From positions 56,743,080 to 56,807,079 of the forward strand of contig OY292276.1 in NCBI GenBank assembly GCA_958496175.1: a stretch of DNA of 64,000 nucleotides, written 5' to 3'. Of the stretch, positions 35,202 through 47,164 are shown in pieces (the first letter of the stretch is position 1; every line of letters begins with the position of its first letter). The notes beneath the pieces are model-generated. The model saw nothing but the letters and a program-made list of their open reading frames with translations. It was not told the origin of the DNA and made no database searches. The position numbers and the translations under genes are program-made. This stretch comes from Sisyra terminalis. Lineage: Eukaryota > Arthropoda > Insecta > Neuroptera > Sisyridae.

Positions 35202-35238
35202 GCAAAATTAAAATTCGGAAATGCAAAACACAGTCGAA

Positions 35239-36506
35239 ATGAAATTATTTACTCAAATTGTTGGCATTTTCACGGTGGCCATTGTCGTGAGTATTCTTTC
35301 AAATAAATTTTAAATCATTTATGTCACTAACAACAATGCTCTACAAATTATTAACTAAATAATTAGCAAAGAATTTTTCCGCAAAAGAAAACCATATAAG
35401 ATATGATCAAAGAAAGTTTATTAATAGTGAACATCAAAAGAGACTATTTGGTATTCGGAATATGAACTCGAAGAATTATATTCCTTCAAATTTTTTTTGA
35501 ACTTTGAAAAAAAATTGTGCTTTTGCTTTGTTTTTGTAGACGAAATTAATAATCTGTAGTTTTTTTTTTATCATTTATTTACTAATAGTCAACAAAGTTT
35601 TAAATTGATTCTAAATGATTATATCTTTAAGAAATCATGATCATTTTAATTAATTTTCTTCTTTAGCTCAGGATTTCCGATGCCCAATTCGAAAATGTGG
35701 GTAATATTTTGAGCCTCGCTGGAAATATATTGATCAATCCACAAAGTACCATGAGAACTTATGTATCCATAGCAGATTCTTACGCCTATCAAGCTGATTT
35801 CGTAAACCGCCTAGAGGCTCCTCTCAGGGCCGTAAACGTTCTTCTGGTCGATCTTCGATTACTCCCACAAAAAATTGGAACCAATTTCGAAACTATGGTC
35901 AAACAAAATTCCCAAACATTGGGACCAATGATGAAGGATTCTTTAATCGATTACTTGAACAGTTATCTTCAATCACTATTTGTTTTAAACGAATATGTTT
36001 CCACGCTTAACATAACATTGAACGTTATTATCCAATCAACGATTCCTAAAATGATGAATGCAGTGATCGTAGGCCAGGATGGCGTTAGATTTTTAGATTC
36101 TTGTATAAATAGCAAAAATCTGTCTACCATCATCAATTATATGAATGAACTCAACGTGTGCTCTAATATGGAAATCACTACTCATTCCCTGAATTTACAT
36201 CAAATCTTAAAGTTGAATCTGTTTTTCAAAGATTTCTATCCCAAATTGGTCGATGATTTTGCCGATTGTTTCCGTACTAATCAGTCGTTGAACCAAATGC
36301 AATCTGCATTTAAAACATCGAGATGTCTTGGAAGTGTCCAAAGGACTCAATTTATGACTTTTTATGACATTATAACTCAAGGTACGGCCATGGCCAGTCA
36401 AATGGTGCAACGAATTGTACAGCTTCCAAATGGAATCACCAATTGTAACACGATTACTATAAATAACTACAAAAATTACTTGAATAATTTAAGAGTAGTT
36501 TGTTGA
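35239..36506 (+). CDS. Gene B: secreted six-cysteine (3 x C-x18-C) protein, paralogue of A and C
   Basis: Exon 1 is 35239-35286 (MKLFTQIVGIFTVAIV) and exon 2 is 35667-36506. The intron 35287-35666 has donor GTGAGTATTCTTTC and acceptor TTCTTCTTTAG, in phase 0. The product is 295 residues, ending exactly on the sixth cysteine (VVC-stop). Signal cleavage probably follows SDA. Cysteines lie at 162, 181, 217, 236, 276 and 295, with a sequon at N131. An in-frame ATG 18 bp upstream (35221) is rejected as the start because genes A and C begin at the MK codon pair. Residues 65-125 are nearly identical to gene C, including silent sites. AATAAA at 36607-36612 lies about 100 bp after the stop. Converges on gene C. 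Function unknown. Confidence 0.88.
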
Positions 36507-36924
36507 TACATTTATATAATATGTAATAGAATACGAATATTTTTTTTTTCTGAAAAAGGACTTAACTTCTATAAATATAAAATTCAATCATTTCATTTTT
36601 TTTCATAATAAAGGTGTTGATATCCTTTCCTATACTCTAGTCCTTATCATTTTGCAAAACCAAAACTACGTCCAACTTAATTAATTTTTTTTTCCGGAGT
36701 TCTTTTCAGTTCTGGACTTGTTCAATTTGAAAAAAAAATAAGTAATACTGCATCAAAAAATTATGTATTTTTTGTTGGAAGTCCACCGATTATTTCTATG
36801 CAACTTCGATTGGGGAAAGTAAAAATTTTAACGAATTAATTTATCAAATAATTTAATTTTGTGAAACTTTTGCGTTTTCGTATTTTTTAATGATAAAAGA
36901 GGTCAACACGAATTTTATCTTTGA

Positions 36925-36960
36925 CTAGCTGATAACCGTGACTTTGCCAGTGTAACGCAG
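36925..36960 (-). mobile_element. Helitron-like 3' terminus, cut by palindromic element P4
   Basis: On the minus strand the sequence GGCAAAGTCACGGTTATCAG ends in CTAG followed by T. It aligns with the Helitron-like end at 47137-47164 (GAAGTTGCGGGGATCAGCTAG). Only 36 bp are present before the palindromic element at 36961 begins, so the rest of the Helitron has been displaced or lies beyond 37788. Confidence 0.4.
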
Positions 36961-37787
36961 TAGGGTGTTTTTTTTTTGCGACTATCATTTTTTTTTTTGC
37001 TCCCATGCCGAAATTTTGTGGGAAATACTTCAAAAAAAAATCCCTGAAAGTTTGAGCTCTTAATATTAATATTAAGTACTCGCTCACAGCGTGTGAATAT
37101 TTTCCATTTAAAATACACGTAAACTTTGATTTTTTTTTCAATTTTTATAGCTCAGCGACATTTTATGGTATCGCCTCGCTCAAAGTCGCGATTTTTTTAC
37201 AATTGTATGCTCTACAAAAGTGCATATTTTTAATAATTTTTAATAAGGAATAAAAAATCAATATTTTCTTAAATTTTACTCAATAATCCGTAAAAATTTT
37301 ATAGTAAGAGAAATTCAAGGCTCAATATCTCGAGAAATATCGATCTTAGCAATTTGGTTTTCTGGAACTTTTTTGTAGGAAATTAAATTTCCTATAAATT
37401 TGACATTTACATTTTTTCTGTAGGTCTTGTAATTCATGAGTAACTGAGAGAAAAACGAGAAATCTATGAAAAATCTAGGTTTAGTGACCCGTACTACCTC
37501 GCCCGTGTAAATTACAATTTTGCCGCAATAAGCACTTTTGTAGAGCATACAATTGTAAAAAAATCCCGACTTTGAGCGAGGCAATACCATAAAATGCCGC
37601 TGAGCTATAAAAATTTAAAAAAAAATCAAAGTTTACGTGTATTTTAAATGGAAAATATTCACACGCTGTGAGTACTTAATATTAATATTAAGAGCTCCAA
37701 CTTTCAGGGAATTTTTTTTGAAGTATTTCCAACAAAAATTCGGCATGGGAGCAAAAAAAAAATAGTCCCAAAAAAAAAATCACCCTA
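36961..37787. mobile_element. Long-palindrome transposon P4 (TAGGGTG ends), between genes B and C
   Basis: 827 bp with ends TAGGGTG and CACCCTA and arms that are inverted copies. Its sequence is very close to P3 (29091-29918), including the same CTGTAGGTCTTGTAATTCAT and CCCGTACTACCTCGCCCGTG runs, so this copy is recent. The flanking 8-mers (TAACGCAG, ATAGACAT) do not match, so one flank may have been rearranged. It sits near the centre of the gene B / gene C inverted duplication. Confidence 0.8.
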
Positions 37788-38607
37788 ATAGACATCATAT
37801 TTTTATGGATATCTACTTCAATAGAATGGTTTTCGATACATTTCCGTGTCGGTAGTTCTTCATGCAGTAGTTCTTATGCGTTGTCGCGGCATTCTATTGA
37901 TTCATTTCCTTAAAATATATATTTTTTGAGTATTTAAAATGCTGAATTTGGTTTATATCATTAATATAAAGTATTATAATTAATAATTTGTTGATTTAAC
38001 TTGTACTATTGTTTTCATTAGCAACCCTTAGTAGTCTTGTTACTTTTGACTAACAACTGACATTTTTTTTTAACTCTTTGTTGTTCATATAAAACACACG
38101 ATAATTTAATAAATCACGTTACTATTGTGAAGAACATAAACTAAATTTATATGTGGTTATATTCATTTAATGGCAATAATAACACCCAACTAGAAATGAA
38201 GGTAAAAGTACAAACTGTTACTTTTGTATCCGGTCTCCCCTGTGATTGTAGAAATTGGCAATCATTTTACTGAATTAATTTTGCAAAAATATTTTTTTTC
38301 CAATCAAAGACTTATAGAAATAATCAGTGAACTTCCAATGCAGAATACATAATTTTTTGATGGAATATTACAACTTTCTGGACATTGAGTTTAAAATGTC
38401 TTTTTTTTTCATTGAATTGAAAAAGTCCAGTGTTAAATTAATTCGCAAAATGATAAGGAATTGGCTGCAGGAAAGGATATCAACATCTTTGATTTCAAAA
38501 GAATGAAATAATTGAGTTTTAAAGTTTTGAATTTTATATTTTAGGAACTTAGTTCCTTTTTCAAAAAAAAAATGTTCGTGTAAACTATTACATATTATAT
38601 TAATGCA

Positions 38608-39873
38608 TTAACAAGTTATTCTATTAGCTGTCAACCAATTTTTGTAGTTGCTTATAGTTGTCGTGTGACAAATGGAGATTCTATTTGGAAGGTTTACAAT
38701 TTGTTGTCCCGATTGACCGACCAAAACTGAACCATAATTCATTGCATCATAGAAAGCATAAAATTGAGCTTTTTGGGCACTTCCAAGACATTTCGCTATA
38801 CTTAAACTAGACTGAAATTGTGTCAACGACTGGTTAGTCTGGAAGCAATTGGCAAAATCACTGACCACTTTGGGATAAAACTCTTTGAAAAGTGCATTGT
38901 GCTTTAACACTTGATACATAATGAGATCAATGTTAATGACTTCCATATTAATGCACGTGTTTAATTCAGTCATGTGATTAATGATGGTATACTGAGGATT
39001 GCTCATCATACAAATATCTAAAGCCGTAACGGCATTCTGCGCTTTGGTGATGGCCATCGTCATTTTGGGAATAGTGTTCTCAATCATAGAGTTCAATGTA
39101 TGGTTCATGGTGGAAATGTAGTTTTGTAGAACAAATAGTGATTGAAGATAACTGTCCAAGTAATCGACTAAAGAATCCTTCATCAATGGTCCCAATGTTT
39201 GGGAATTTTGTCGCACCATAGTTTCGAAAGTGGTTCCAATTTTTTGTGGCAGTAATCGAAGATCGACCAGAAGAACGTTTACGGCCCTGAGAGGAGCCTC
39301 TAGGCGGCTGACGAAATCAGTAAGATAGTTGAAACTGTCCGTTTGGGCTACGTAACTTTTCATTGTTCCTTGTGGATTGGTCATTACATTTACGGAGAGG
39401 TTTAGAATTGCATCCACATTGTTGATTTGAGCATGGGAAGTCCTGAGCTAAAGAAGAAAATTAAAAATGATCATGAATTTCTCAATACAAAATCATTTAG
39501 AATCTATTAGAAGCTTTGTTGGTTATTAGTTAATAAATGATATTAATCGTTTGTAAATACAAAGCAAAAGCACAAGTTAAAGTTACAAAATCCAAAATAA
39601 TCCAAAAGTGTGATAATTGTTCGAGATCATATTCCGAATACCAAATAGTCATTTATGATATTCATTATTGGTAAACTTTCAATATCCAAATCTTAAGTTC
39701 ATTTCTTATCAATCGAAATACGTGACAATAGTAGAGAATATTGTTTCTTTTGCCAATTATTTAGTTAATAATTTGTAGAGCATTGTTGTTAAAAAATTTT
39801 AAAATTTCTTGGAAAGAATACTCACGACAAAGACCACCGTCCAAATGCCAACAATTTGAGTAAAAAATTTCAT
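38608..39873 (-). CDS. Gene C: secreted six-cysteine (3 x C-x18-C) protein, paralogue of A and B
   Basis: Exon 1 is complement(39826-39873) (MKFFTQIVGIWTVVFV) and exon 2 is complement(38608-39447). The intron 39448-39825 has donor GTGAGTATTCTTTCC and acceptor TTCTTCTTTAG, in phase 0. The product is 295 residues, ending on the sixth cysteine (RITC-stop). Signal cleavage probably follows SHA. Cysteines lie at 162, 181, 217, 236, 276 and 295 and a sequon at N131, exactly as in B. The gene faces gene B and its 3' flank (38280-38600) is an inverted copy of the gene B 3' flank. The first half of exon 2 is nearly identical to B, while the C-terminal half differs at many residues. No perfect AATAAA is seen after the stop. 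Function unknown. Confidence 0.88.
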
Positions 39874-39910
39874 TTTGACTATATTTTGTTTTCTTCAATT
39901 TTGATTCTGT

Positions 39911-40003
39911 CTTTTTATATCAAACATCGAACCATAAAAAGTTTGGTGTAATAAATTTATAAGATGATGGGTGCAATTTTTTTATTGCGGCTTCAAGTGA
40001 TAA
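39911..40003 (-). promoter_or_regulatory. Gene C promoter: TATA box and GATA-type site
   Basis: Read on the minus strand, TTATCA (40003-39998) lies 130 bp and TATAAAAAG (39919-39911) 46 bp before the ATG. Between them the sequence aligns with gene B (GCAATAAAAA, TTTTTATGGTTC, TTTGATATAAAAAGAC). Confidence 0.7.
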
Positions 40004-40139
40004 CATTTTTGGCAAAATTATTGTAAATGATAACTAAGACGTTTCGGAGTGTTTTGCTTTGAAAAGTTTTTTTAATTTCGTGCCGATTTGAACTATATTG
40101 TGGTTTTTAATTATTCCTAATGACTAATTTCTTTGAAAC

Positions 40140-40740
40140 TATTTAATTGATACCCCTTGAAAAATAAACGGTTTCTGTACTTAGTACACATGTGAGAAGT
40201 TATACTTCTTTGGTGTGATAAAAAAAATGTTTTCAATTCACTAGTGTAGCCTCTTCCGATAGTGCCTGAACTGGCACACCAGTTTTATAAGTAGTTTGGG
40301 ATTACTAAAATATGATACAATTTTAAACATAATTTGCTGATAATATGAAAATACCTAATAAGCAAATGTTAGTGTTGTGGCAAAGACAAGGGCAAATTAT
40401 AAAAAGTTTTAAACATATTTATGTGAGTGTCATTAATTATTAATAACTTTTTTATCAAATTTGAACGCTAATGTCAATTAACTCAATTGTAATCTTGGTT
40501 TTATCCAATTGCTGAGCTGATTTTAGCAATTTATCAGTTGTGTCAGTGTTGGACTGTAAATATTCCACGGGAAGTTACTTGTTTTTAAATAAAAGATTAT
40601 ATCGGCTATTTATATATAGATACTGTATGAATGTACAGTTGGCTGTTTGTAGAATCTGTAGAATATATATAAATATTTGGGTACTTATACAATATGTATA
40701 TTAAATACTTTATGAATTAACCGTTTTTCAATACAGCATG
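40140..40740. repeat. Segment homologous to gene A intron (17460-18430)
   Basis: Diverged copy of the segment in gene A's intron, without the MITE. It contains TCTTCCGATAGTGCCTGAAC and ATTCCACGGGAAGTTACTTG. A third partial copy lies at 41990-42060 (ATTTCACGGGAAATTACTAG). No ORF is shared. Confidence 0.5.
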
Positions 40741-40820
40741 GATCATTTCCTTGAAAAATATTTTCCAAAAAAAATTCCCATACAGAAGTAGATTATTGTC
40801 ACAAAATATCGTGTATAGAT

Positions 40821-41626
40821 TAGGGTGATTTTTTTTTGACTTTTTTTTTTTTGGTCCCATCTTGAAATTTTGTTGGAAATACCAAAAAAAAAAAATTCTC
40901 TGAAAGTTTGAGCCCTTAATATTAATTTTAAGTTCTCGATCAAGACGTGTAACGATTTCCCATTGAAAATACACGGAAACTCTGATTTTTTATTTTTAAA
41001 TTTCTATATCTCAGCGGCATTTCATGGGATCGCTTTTACCGAAGATGGTTTTTTCTCAGAATTAAACGCTCTACAAAAGTGCCCATTGCGACCAAGTCGT
41101 AACTCACACCGGTGAGGTAGTACGGGCCACTGAACCTGATTTTTCCATAAAATTCAAGGCTTAATATCTCGTTTAATATTGATCTTCGCGATTTGGTCTA
41201 CACGACCTTTTTTGTAGGAAATCAAATTCTCTACAAGTTTTTCATTTATAATTTTTCCGTATATCTTGTTATTTACGAGATAAATGCAAAAAAAAAACGC
41301 GAATTTTATGGAAAAATCAGGTTCAGTGGCCCGTACTACCTCACCGGTGTGAGATGAGACTTTGTCGCAATGGGCACTTTTGTAGAGCGTTTAATTCTGA
41401 GAAAAAACCATCTTCGGTAAAAGCGATCCCATGAAATGCCGCTGAGATATAGAAATTTAAAAATAAAAAATCAGAGTTTCCGTGTATTTTCAATGGGAAA
41501 TCTTTACACGTCTTGGTCGAGGACTTAAAATTAATATTAAGGGCTCAAACTTTCAGGGATTTTTTTTTTGGTATTTCCAACAAAATTTCACGATGAGATC
41601 AAAAAATGTCAAAAAAAAACACCCTA
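40821..41626. mobile_element. Long-palindrome transposon P5 (TAGGGTG ends)
   Basis: 806 bp with ends TAGGGTG and CACCCTA and arms that are inverted copies (TTTACCGAAGATGGTTTTTT and its complement). It forms a subfamily with P6 at 62210-63019 (shared GGTGAGGTAGTACGGGCCAC). ATAGAT lies immediately outside both ends (40815-40820 and 41627-41632), a possible 6-bp duplication. A variant of the TTAATATTAATATTAAG palindrome sits about 92 bp from each tip. Confidence 0.8.
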
Positions 41627-41869
41627 ATAGATATGTTTAAACAATCCTAATAAGCGACGTCCTAAAAATTTAATTAATACAATAGTTATTGTTTATTTTA
41701 TTGACCCATTTATATCTTTGTATTGACACTGATTTTTAATTAAAATTTAGTAAAATATATATCTTACATATATCTTTCCTTTAAATGTATTTTTATTCTC
41801 ATAATTATAATAAGCAAACATATGTAATATGTGTGCATATATGTCGGCAAAGATGGAGATCAAATATTG

Positions 41870-43340
41870 TTAACACTTACGTGTAAACGAAAAACAATAA
41901 TTGTTTCGAATTCGAACCAAATGATTGTTGCTTTGGCTTCAACAATCATTTTTATTTCATTTAATTAATTGCCAATTTTTATCGTTTGCCAGTTGTGTAC
42001 AGTATTTGGCGGTGAATATTTCACGGGAAATTACTAGTTGTGCATTATAATGGATATTTTTTAGTTTATAAAATTTGAAAATATTTTTTTCAACGATGCT
42101 TATTTTCGAAATAGACAATGCAAGTGATGGTGACTTTAAATCTGCTGTAATAGCTGTGATTTTTAAATTTTTAAACTTCGTATCTAGTTCGGAATTGTTC
42201 GAAACATTTGAGTCCTGGTTCGTTCCCCCTACCGATAAAAGAAAAACATATGCAAGTGCTAAGACCTACTTGATTGATACAAAAGATAATTTTAGTGATA
42301 TTGTTCCTTCTAGTTATATCCAAATCGCTCCCAAAAATCATCCAACTTTCTTCGGTTTGAAGTTTCTCGCTAATTTCTTTCAAGCAACTTCCTACTATAG
42401 CATTTGGTCTAACATTTATTAAAATTTATTTATTATTTAAAAATTGAGTCTGATTATTTTTTCTTATCGCCACTTAAGGAGTAGAGCTCCAAAAACATTC
42501 AATCAATTTTTAAATGGAAACTTGAAAAATATTAAATATTATTTTTGAAAGAAATTAACAAAAGCTTTAAATAATTTACACTTTAAATGGAAATTATTGT
42601 GTTTCCAAATCAGAAAGAAAAACTGTGAAAATCATCAAGATTACTTCCTACCATATATTCTTTCAATAGATCCAGGGAGTTGAATGTAACAACTGTAAAA
42701 ATAAAATGACATAAATTTGAAAAATAAAATAAATTTAATAAAATAAAGTTTCATTTTCCTATATGGAGCTTATGGAAAAAACTTTCTTAATAAATGTTCA
42801 AAAAATTATAAAAAATTGGTTTCCATGCCTTTAAATAAAAAAAAATCTAAGACTACGTTATTTTATCGCCAAATTGTTAAAATATTTTATAAATTGGACA
42901 CATATAAAACTATTTTCACTATTTTCATGATCTATGATAACATTTTCCCCTAGAATTTCCAAATAAATATTAAAAAAAAAACAGAAAAATTATGAAAAAA
43001 GATAAGTTTTTTAATAAATAAAGGATAGTTGTTTGGTTCGATTAATTAATAGCAAAATTATTAAAGTTGTTTTTATTTTATATAAAAATTAATATTAATT
43101 TAAACATTCCAAATGCTTCCAAGATTAGATATTTCCGAAATTCTTCTTCTTTTTAAGCCGCTAAACTCTTCATTTTTAAAATTTATATACTAATGAGTCC
43201 CAAAATTGTCTAGTAGATTTCAATTACTAAACTATGATTTAAACAATTAAATTTTTCGTAAAAAAATGTAACTTTCGATTCACAAACTATAAATAATAAA
43301 TATAAATCGTTAAAAAGAATACTACCATTCGTACTATTAT
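41870..43340. other. No supported gene
   Basis: AT-rich DNA. A 115-codon open frame at 42075-42422 is discussed under rejected items. The start carries the third copy of the GGGAAATTACTAG segment (41990-42060). Confidence 0.35.
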
Positions 43341-43345
43341 GATAT

Positions 43346-43905
43346 GCATGGCGCCGACGAAGTTGTGGGTATTAGCTAATATGTGATGTATTGCAAAGAG
43401 ATCAAAAGTATATGGCCCGACTTACTCAAATTATTTTATATTTTAATTATATTTTTGTGTTTTTGTGATTATGATATCACTTAAGGAATAAAAATATTTA
43501 AGAAAACCTTGAATATTACAATAATCCTCAAACCGCAGAAAACAATTATTTTGGTTGAAAATAAAATTAAAATGAGTACGAAAAATAAAATTCATTATAA
43601 AAAATATTATAAATGATGATTACGTTAAAAATATTTTTATTTTTTACCACCTTTGTTGGTTTTAATTACAGCGTGGCTTAATCATAAACCATCTTTAAAT
43701 TAAGCGTTATACCTACAAGAAGAGTATTGTTATAACTAATTATAATTGTTAATAAATCATAGTTGCTCCGAGAACGGAATTTTTTGCAATGGATTAATAT
43801 CTGATGAATACTCAAACATTTCATTGCAATAGGCTAATAAATCAAAATTTTGTAGAAAGAATTTTGTACCAATAATTCCTTTTGAAATTCCTGAAATAAC
43901 AAATG
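43346..43905. repeat. Dispersed repeat, copy 2 (pair with 28311-28885)
   Basis: It aligns with 28311-28885 along its length. It starts with GACGAAGTTGTGGGTATTAG followed by CTAAT, so this copy keeps a CTRR-like CTAA where copy 1 has GCAA. As in copy 1, the shared sequence continues to the right of that point. Confidence 0.6.
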
Positions 43906-44160
43906 GCCATCGAAAATAAGTTTGTATTTGGGTTGATACAATAAAACTTATTTGTAACTTTCTCAGAAAAAATGAATTAAATATACAATTTAATTCAAAA
44001 ATTCAATAAATAAAAAAAACATATTCAAATGATCGATTTGCACTTTTTATAAAAAATTACTGACATTTATGTTGGATTTTGTGTACTTAGCGGGTCCTTA
44101 AAGACTGGATAGGTAGTAAAATTAAAAAAATGTACACAAATTTTCAATCGAAAGCCTTTT

Positions 44161-46210
44161 GGGTCAGTCCAATTCAGTCGGTCCAGCACTGGTCGCTTGA
44201 TTATTTTTTTTAATTCTGATTTTTTTTGCTGTCATCCCAACATGTCGGTAGTTCGAATTCATCATTATTTTAGTTTTATTTATTGTTTTTATTTTTCCGG
44301 TGGTGGCCATATTAGTGATACTAGGCGCAAACATTTTTGCACTTTTAAGGGTTTGCAGAAACTTGATTATCTCTGACCCTATTTGTCCTACCAAAATGAA
44401 ACTAAAAGCAGTGTGTTTATGAAAATATAGGCTATAAGGTTGTAACAAGACGTTTTCAACTAAATGTAATTCTAAGGGGTGAAATTTCAGCCTAATTTTT
44501 TAGCTCTCATTTTTAAAAACTCTAATTTTCACGGAATGATTGTGAAGGAAGGGAAAGAGTCTATACGTTAAAACTTTTTTTAGAAACAATTAGGTACTAG
44601 TTGTATCCAATTACAAATTTTGAAGTCTGAGACTTTAAGATTTTTTAAAATAAAAAATAACAAAATTTGCAATTTTTTGAGCTCAATATCTCTGGTGAGG
44701 GACCAGATAAAAATCTGAAATATCACCCCATTATAGTACTATATGATAGTATTATGCACCTAAAATTAAGAGTTTGAGATTTAACTAGGAGCAGAGGTAT
44801 TGCAAGCACAAAATGTCAAAATAATGCATACTTCAGTAGGTGAATATAATGTATTTAACCATTGAATATGTGACATACTTGGCAAAAAGGGCCTTTTACA
44901 CAAAATAACATATAATCTGGGCTAACTGTTATTCATATCTTAAATTTAAAACATATACTTCTTTCTGAAAGCTAATAATGTATGTACGTACCCATAGTCA
45001 TCAACGAATCTTGGTGTTCGACAATAAGCTAAGATATCTCTTAACACAGTTAAAGAACTTCACAGACAATTTTTCTTTGAAAAATCAGATGTAATGTTTA
45101 ATTTACCTTTGTGTATATTAAAATGTTTTTTTTTTCAAAAAAAGTTGTCACAATTTTTTATTGATTTATTGTGCTAAGACGAGCAAATTTTGTTTAAAAA
45201 TTTTTATCTTGAAAAGTCTCCAGTAGTACACTTTCGCAACATTTTTTACCACAAATCTGTATTCGCCAAAATATAAATTTGGGTAACTTTCTTTATAGTT
45301 TCGTGATCTTTATCTTGTGTATAGGCTTGTCAAAAAGATTAGTTGATGACCATGGGTACGTACATATATTATTAGCTTTCAGAAAGAAGTATATGTTTTA
45401 AATTTAAGATATGAATAACAGTTAGCCCAGATTATATGTTGTTTTGTGTAAAATGCCTTTTTTGCCAAGTATATGTCACATATTAAACGGTAAAATACTT
45501 TATATTCACCTACTGAAGTATGCATTATTTAGACATTTTGTGTTTGCAATACCTCTGCTCCTAGTCAAATCTCAAACTCCAAATTGTAGGTGCATAATAC
45601 TATCATGCTATAATGAGGTGATATTTCAGATTTTTATCTTGTCCCCCACCCGAGATATTGAGCTCAGAAAATTGTAAATTTTGAAAATTTACAAATTTTG
45701 TTATTTTTTATTTTAAAAAGACTTAAAGTCTCAGACTTCAAATTTTGTTTTTGAATACACCTAGTGCCTAATTGTTTTTAAAAAAAGTTTTAACGTGTAG
45801 ACTCTTTCCCTTCCTTCACAATCATTCCGTGAAAATTGGAGGTTTTACAAATGAGAGCTAAAAATTTAGACTAAAATTCCACCCCTTAGATTTACATTCA
45901 GGTGAAAACGTCTTATTACAATTTTATAGCTTATATTTTTATAAACACACTGCTTTTAGTTTCATTTTGATAGGACAAATAGGGCCTGAGATAATCAAGT
46001 TTCCGCAAACCCTTAAAAGTGCGAAAATGTCTGCGCCTAGTAATATGACCACCATCGGAAAACTAAAAACAATAAAATAAAAAAATTAAAATAATGATGA
46101 ATTTGAACTACCAACATGTTGGGATGTTAGCACACACAAAATTATTTTTTTTTTAAAATGATCGAGCAGAAATTTCATTTATTTTTGGACCACTTTATTT
46201 GGACTGACCC
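44161..46210. mobile_element. 2.05-kb palindromic transposon (GGGTCAGTCC ends)
   Basis: It starts GGGTCAGTCCAATT and ends TTTGGACTGACCC. Arms of about 880 bp (44161-45040 and 45325-46210) are inverted copies, seen at CACGGAATGATTGTGAAGGA, ACTAAAAGCAGTGTGTTTAT and CTTTCTGAAAGCTAATAATG and their complements. The spacer is about 285 bp. Both ends abut TTTT. No intact ORF is present; the frames in the arms are mirror by-products. It is distinct in sequence from the P1-P8 group. Confidence 0.8.
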
Positions 46211-47164
46211 TTTTTTCTATTATTATGTAGAGGAAAGATTTGATTGTCTGTTTGCTTTGAATAGGCTTCGAAACTACTTGACCGATTTGAAAAAAATCTT
46301 TCACTGTTGGGAAGGTACACTATTTTCGGTGAGCATAGGCTATATTAAATTTTCAAAAAAAGTTAGCGATCCACACTAAAACTTAAATAATGTAACCCAA
46401 GATCTGAAAAAATTACCAAAAAACATTCTTACATCGCGTGCGCTGTGGAAACTATTGGATATAGAACAAAATAATGTATTACGATTTTGCAGAACATATC
46501 ATTATCTACAAAAAATAGAGCGACAGCATATGTCTAACTATTATAGTTATGTCACAATAAGTGTTTTTTCATTTTAAAAAATATATATAAATGCCACCGC
46601 TATAAAAGCTCTTTTATTTATACTTTGGGATTAATCCTTATCAAAATAAATGACTTCATATTTAAGTTTGCTTTCAATACCATTATATCACTTTTTGAGT
46701 TATTCAATTTGAACATTCCATTCGAAAGATATCACAAGTTTAAAAATGTTAGTTATTTGAAAAATGTCGTATGGTCACCCCCTTTTACTTATAATTAAGA
46801 TCAACTTTATTGAACTTGGCGATATTTTTTATTTATGTATAGATGCTGATTGATTTACAGATTATTTGGTCTACGGTAGGTATACCTACCGTAGCTATAC
46901 GCAAGAGATATACTCTTTTTAGATATTTATAAATATTTTTTGAAAATTAATTGATTATTACATAGAACAATTTTATTCTTTGCTATAGTTTATTAAATGT
47001 GTCTTTTTAAAGTTGACAAAATAGTGTTTTTAAGTATGATTATGTTTTTCGTAAAAGAAATAAGAAAAATAAAAATTTTCATATACCACTACAAATGGCA
47101 AATTTGAAAAAAAAAACATAATCTACACCTACGTTACGCAGATGAAGTTGCGGGGATCAGCTAG
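46211..47164 (+). mobile_element. Helitron-like remnant with 3' end at 47164
   Basis: The right end is CGCAGATGAAGTTGCG (CGCA/TGCG stem) followed 8 nt later by CTAG and then T, a Helitron-type 3' terminus. The upstream GGCTTCGAAACTACTTGACC and GAGCATAGGCTATATTAA runs are sequences I associate with insect Helitron 3' regions. The 5' end is not found; the palindromic element ending at 46210 may have inserted into it. Confidence 0.45.

Noticed and set aside
35221..35238. Upstream in-frame ATG for gene B
   Set aside because: It would add six residues, but genes A and C have no matching codon and all three start at the MK pair at equal distance from the TATA box.
42075..42422. 115-codon open frame with fairly even codon use
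   Set aside because: It starts only at a TTG (first ATG seven codons in), has no signal peptide, domain or splice context, and an overlapping antisense frame is just as open. Not enough to call a gene.
44164..44448. ORFs in the arms of the 2-kb palindrome (44164-44448, 45444-45677)
   Set aside because: They are mirror frames of the two arms with no domain and no shared protein between copies.
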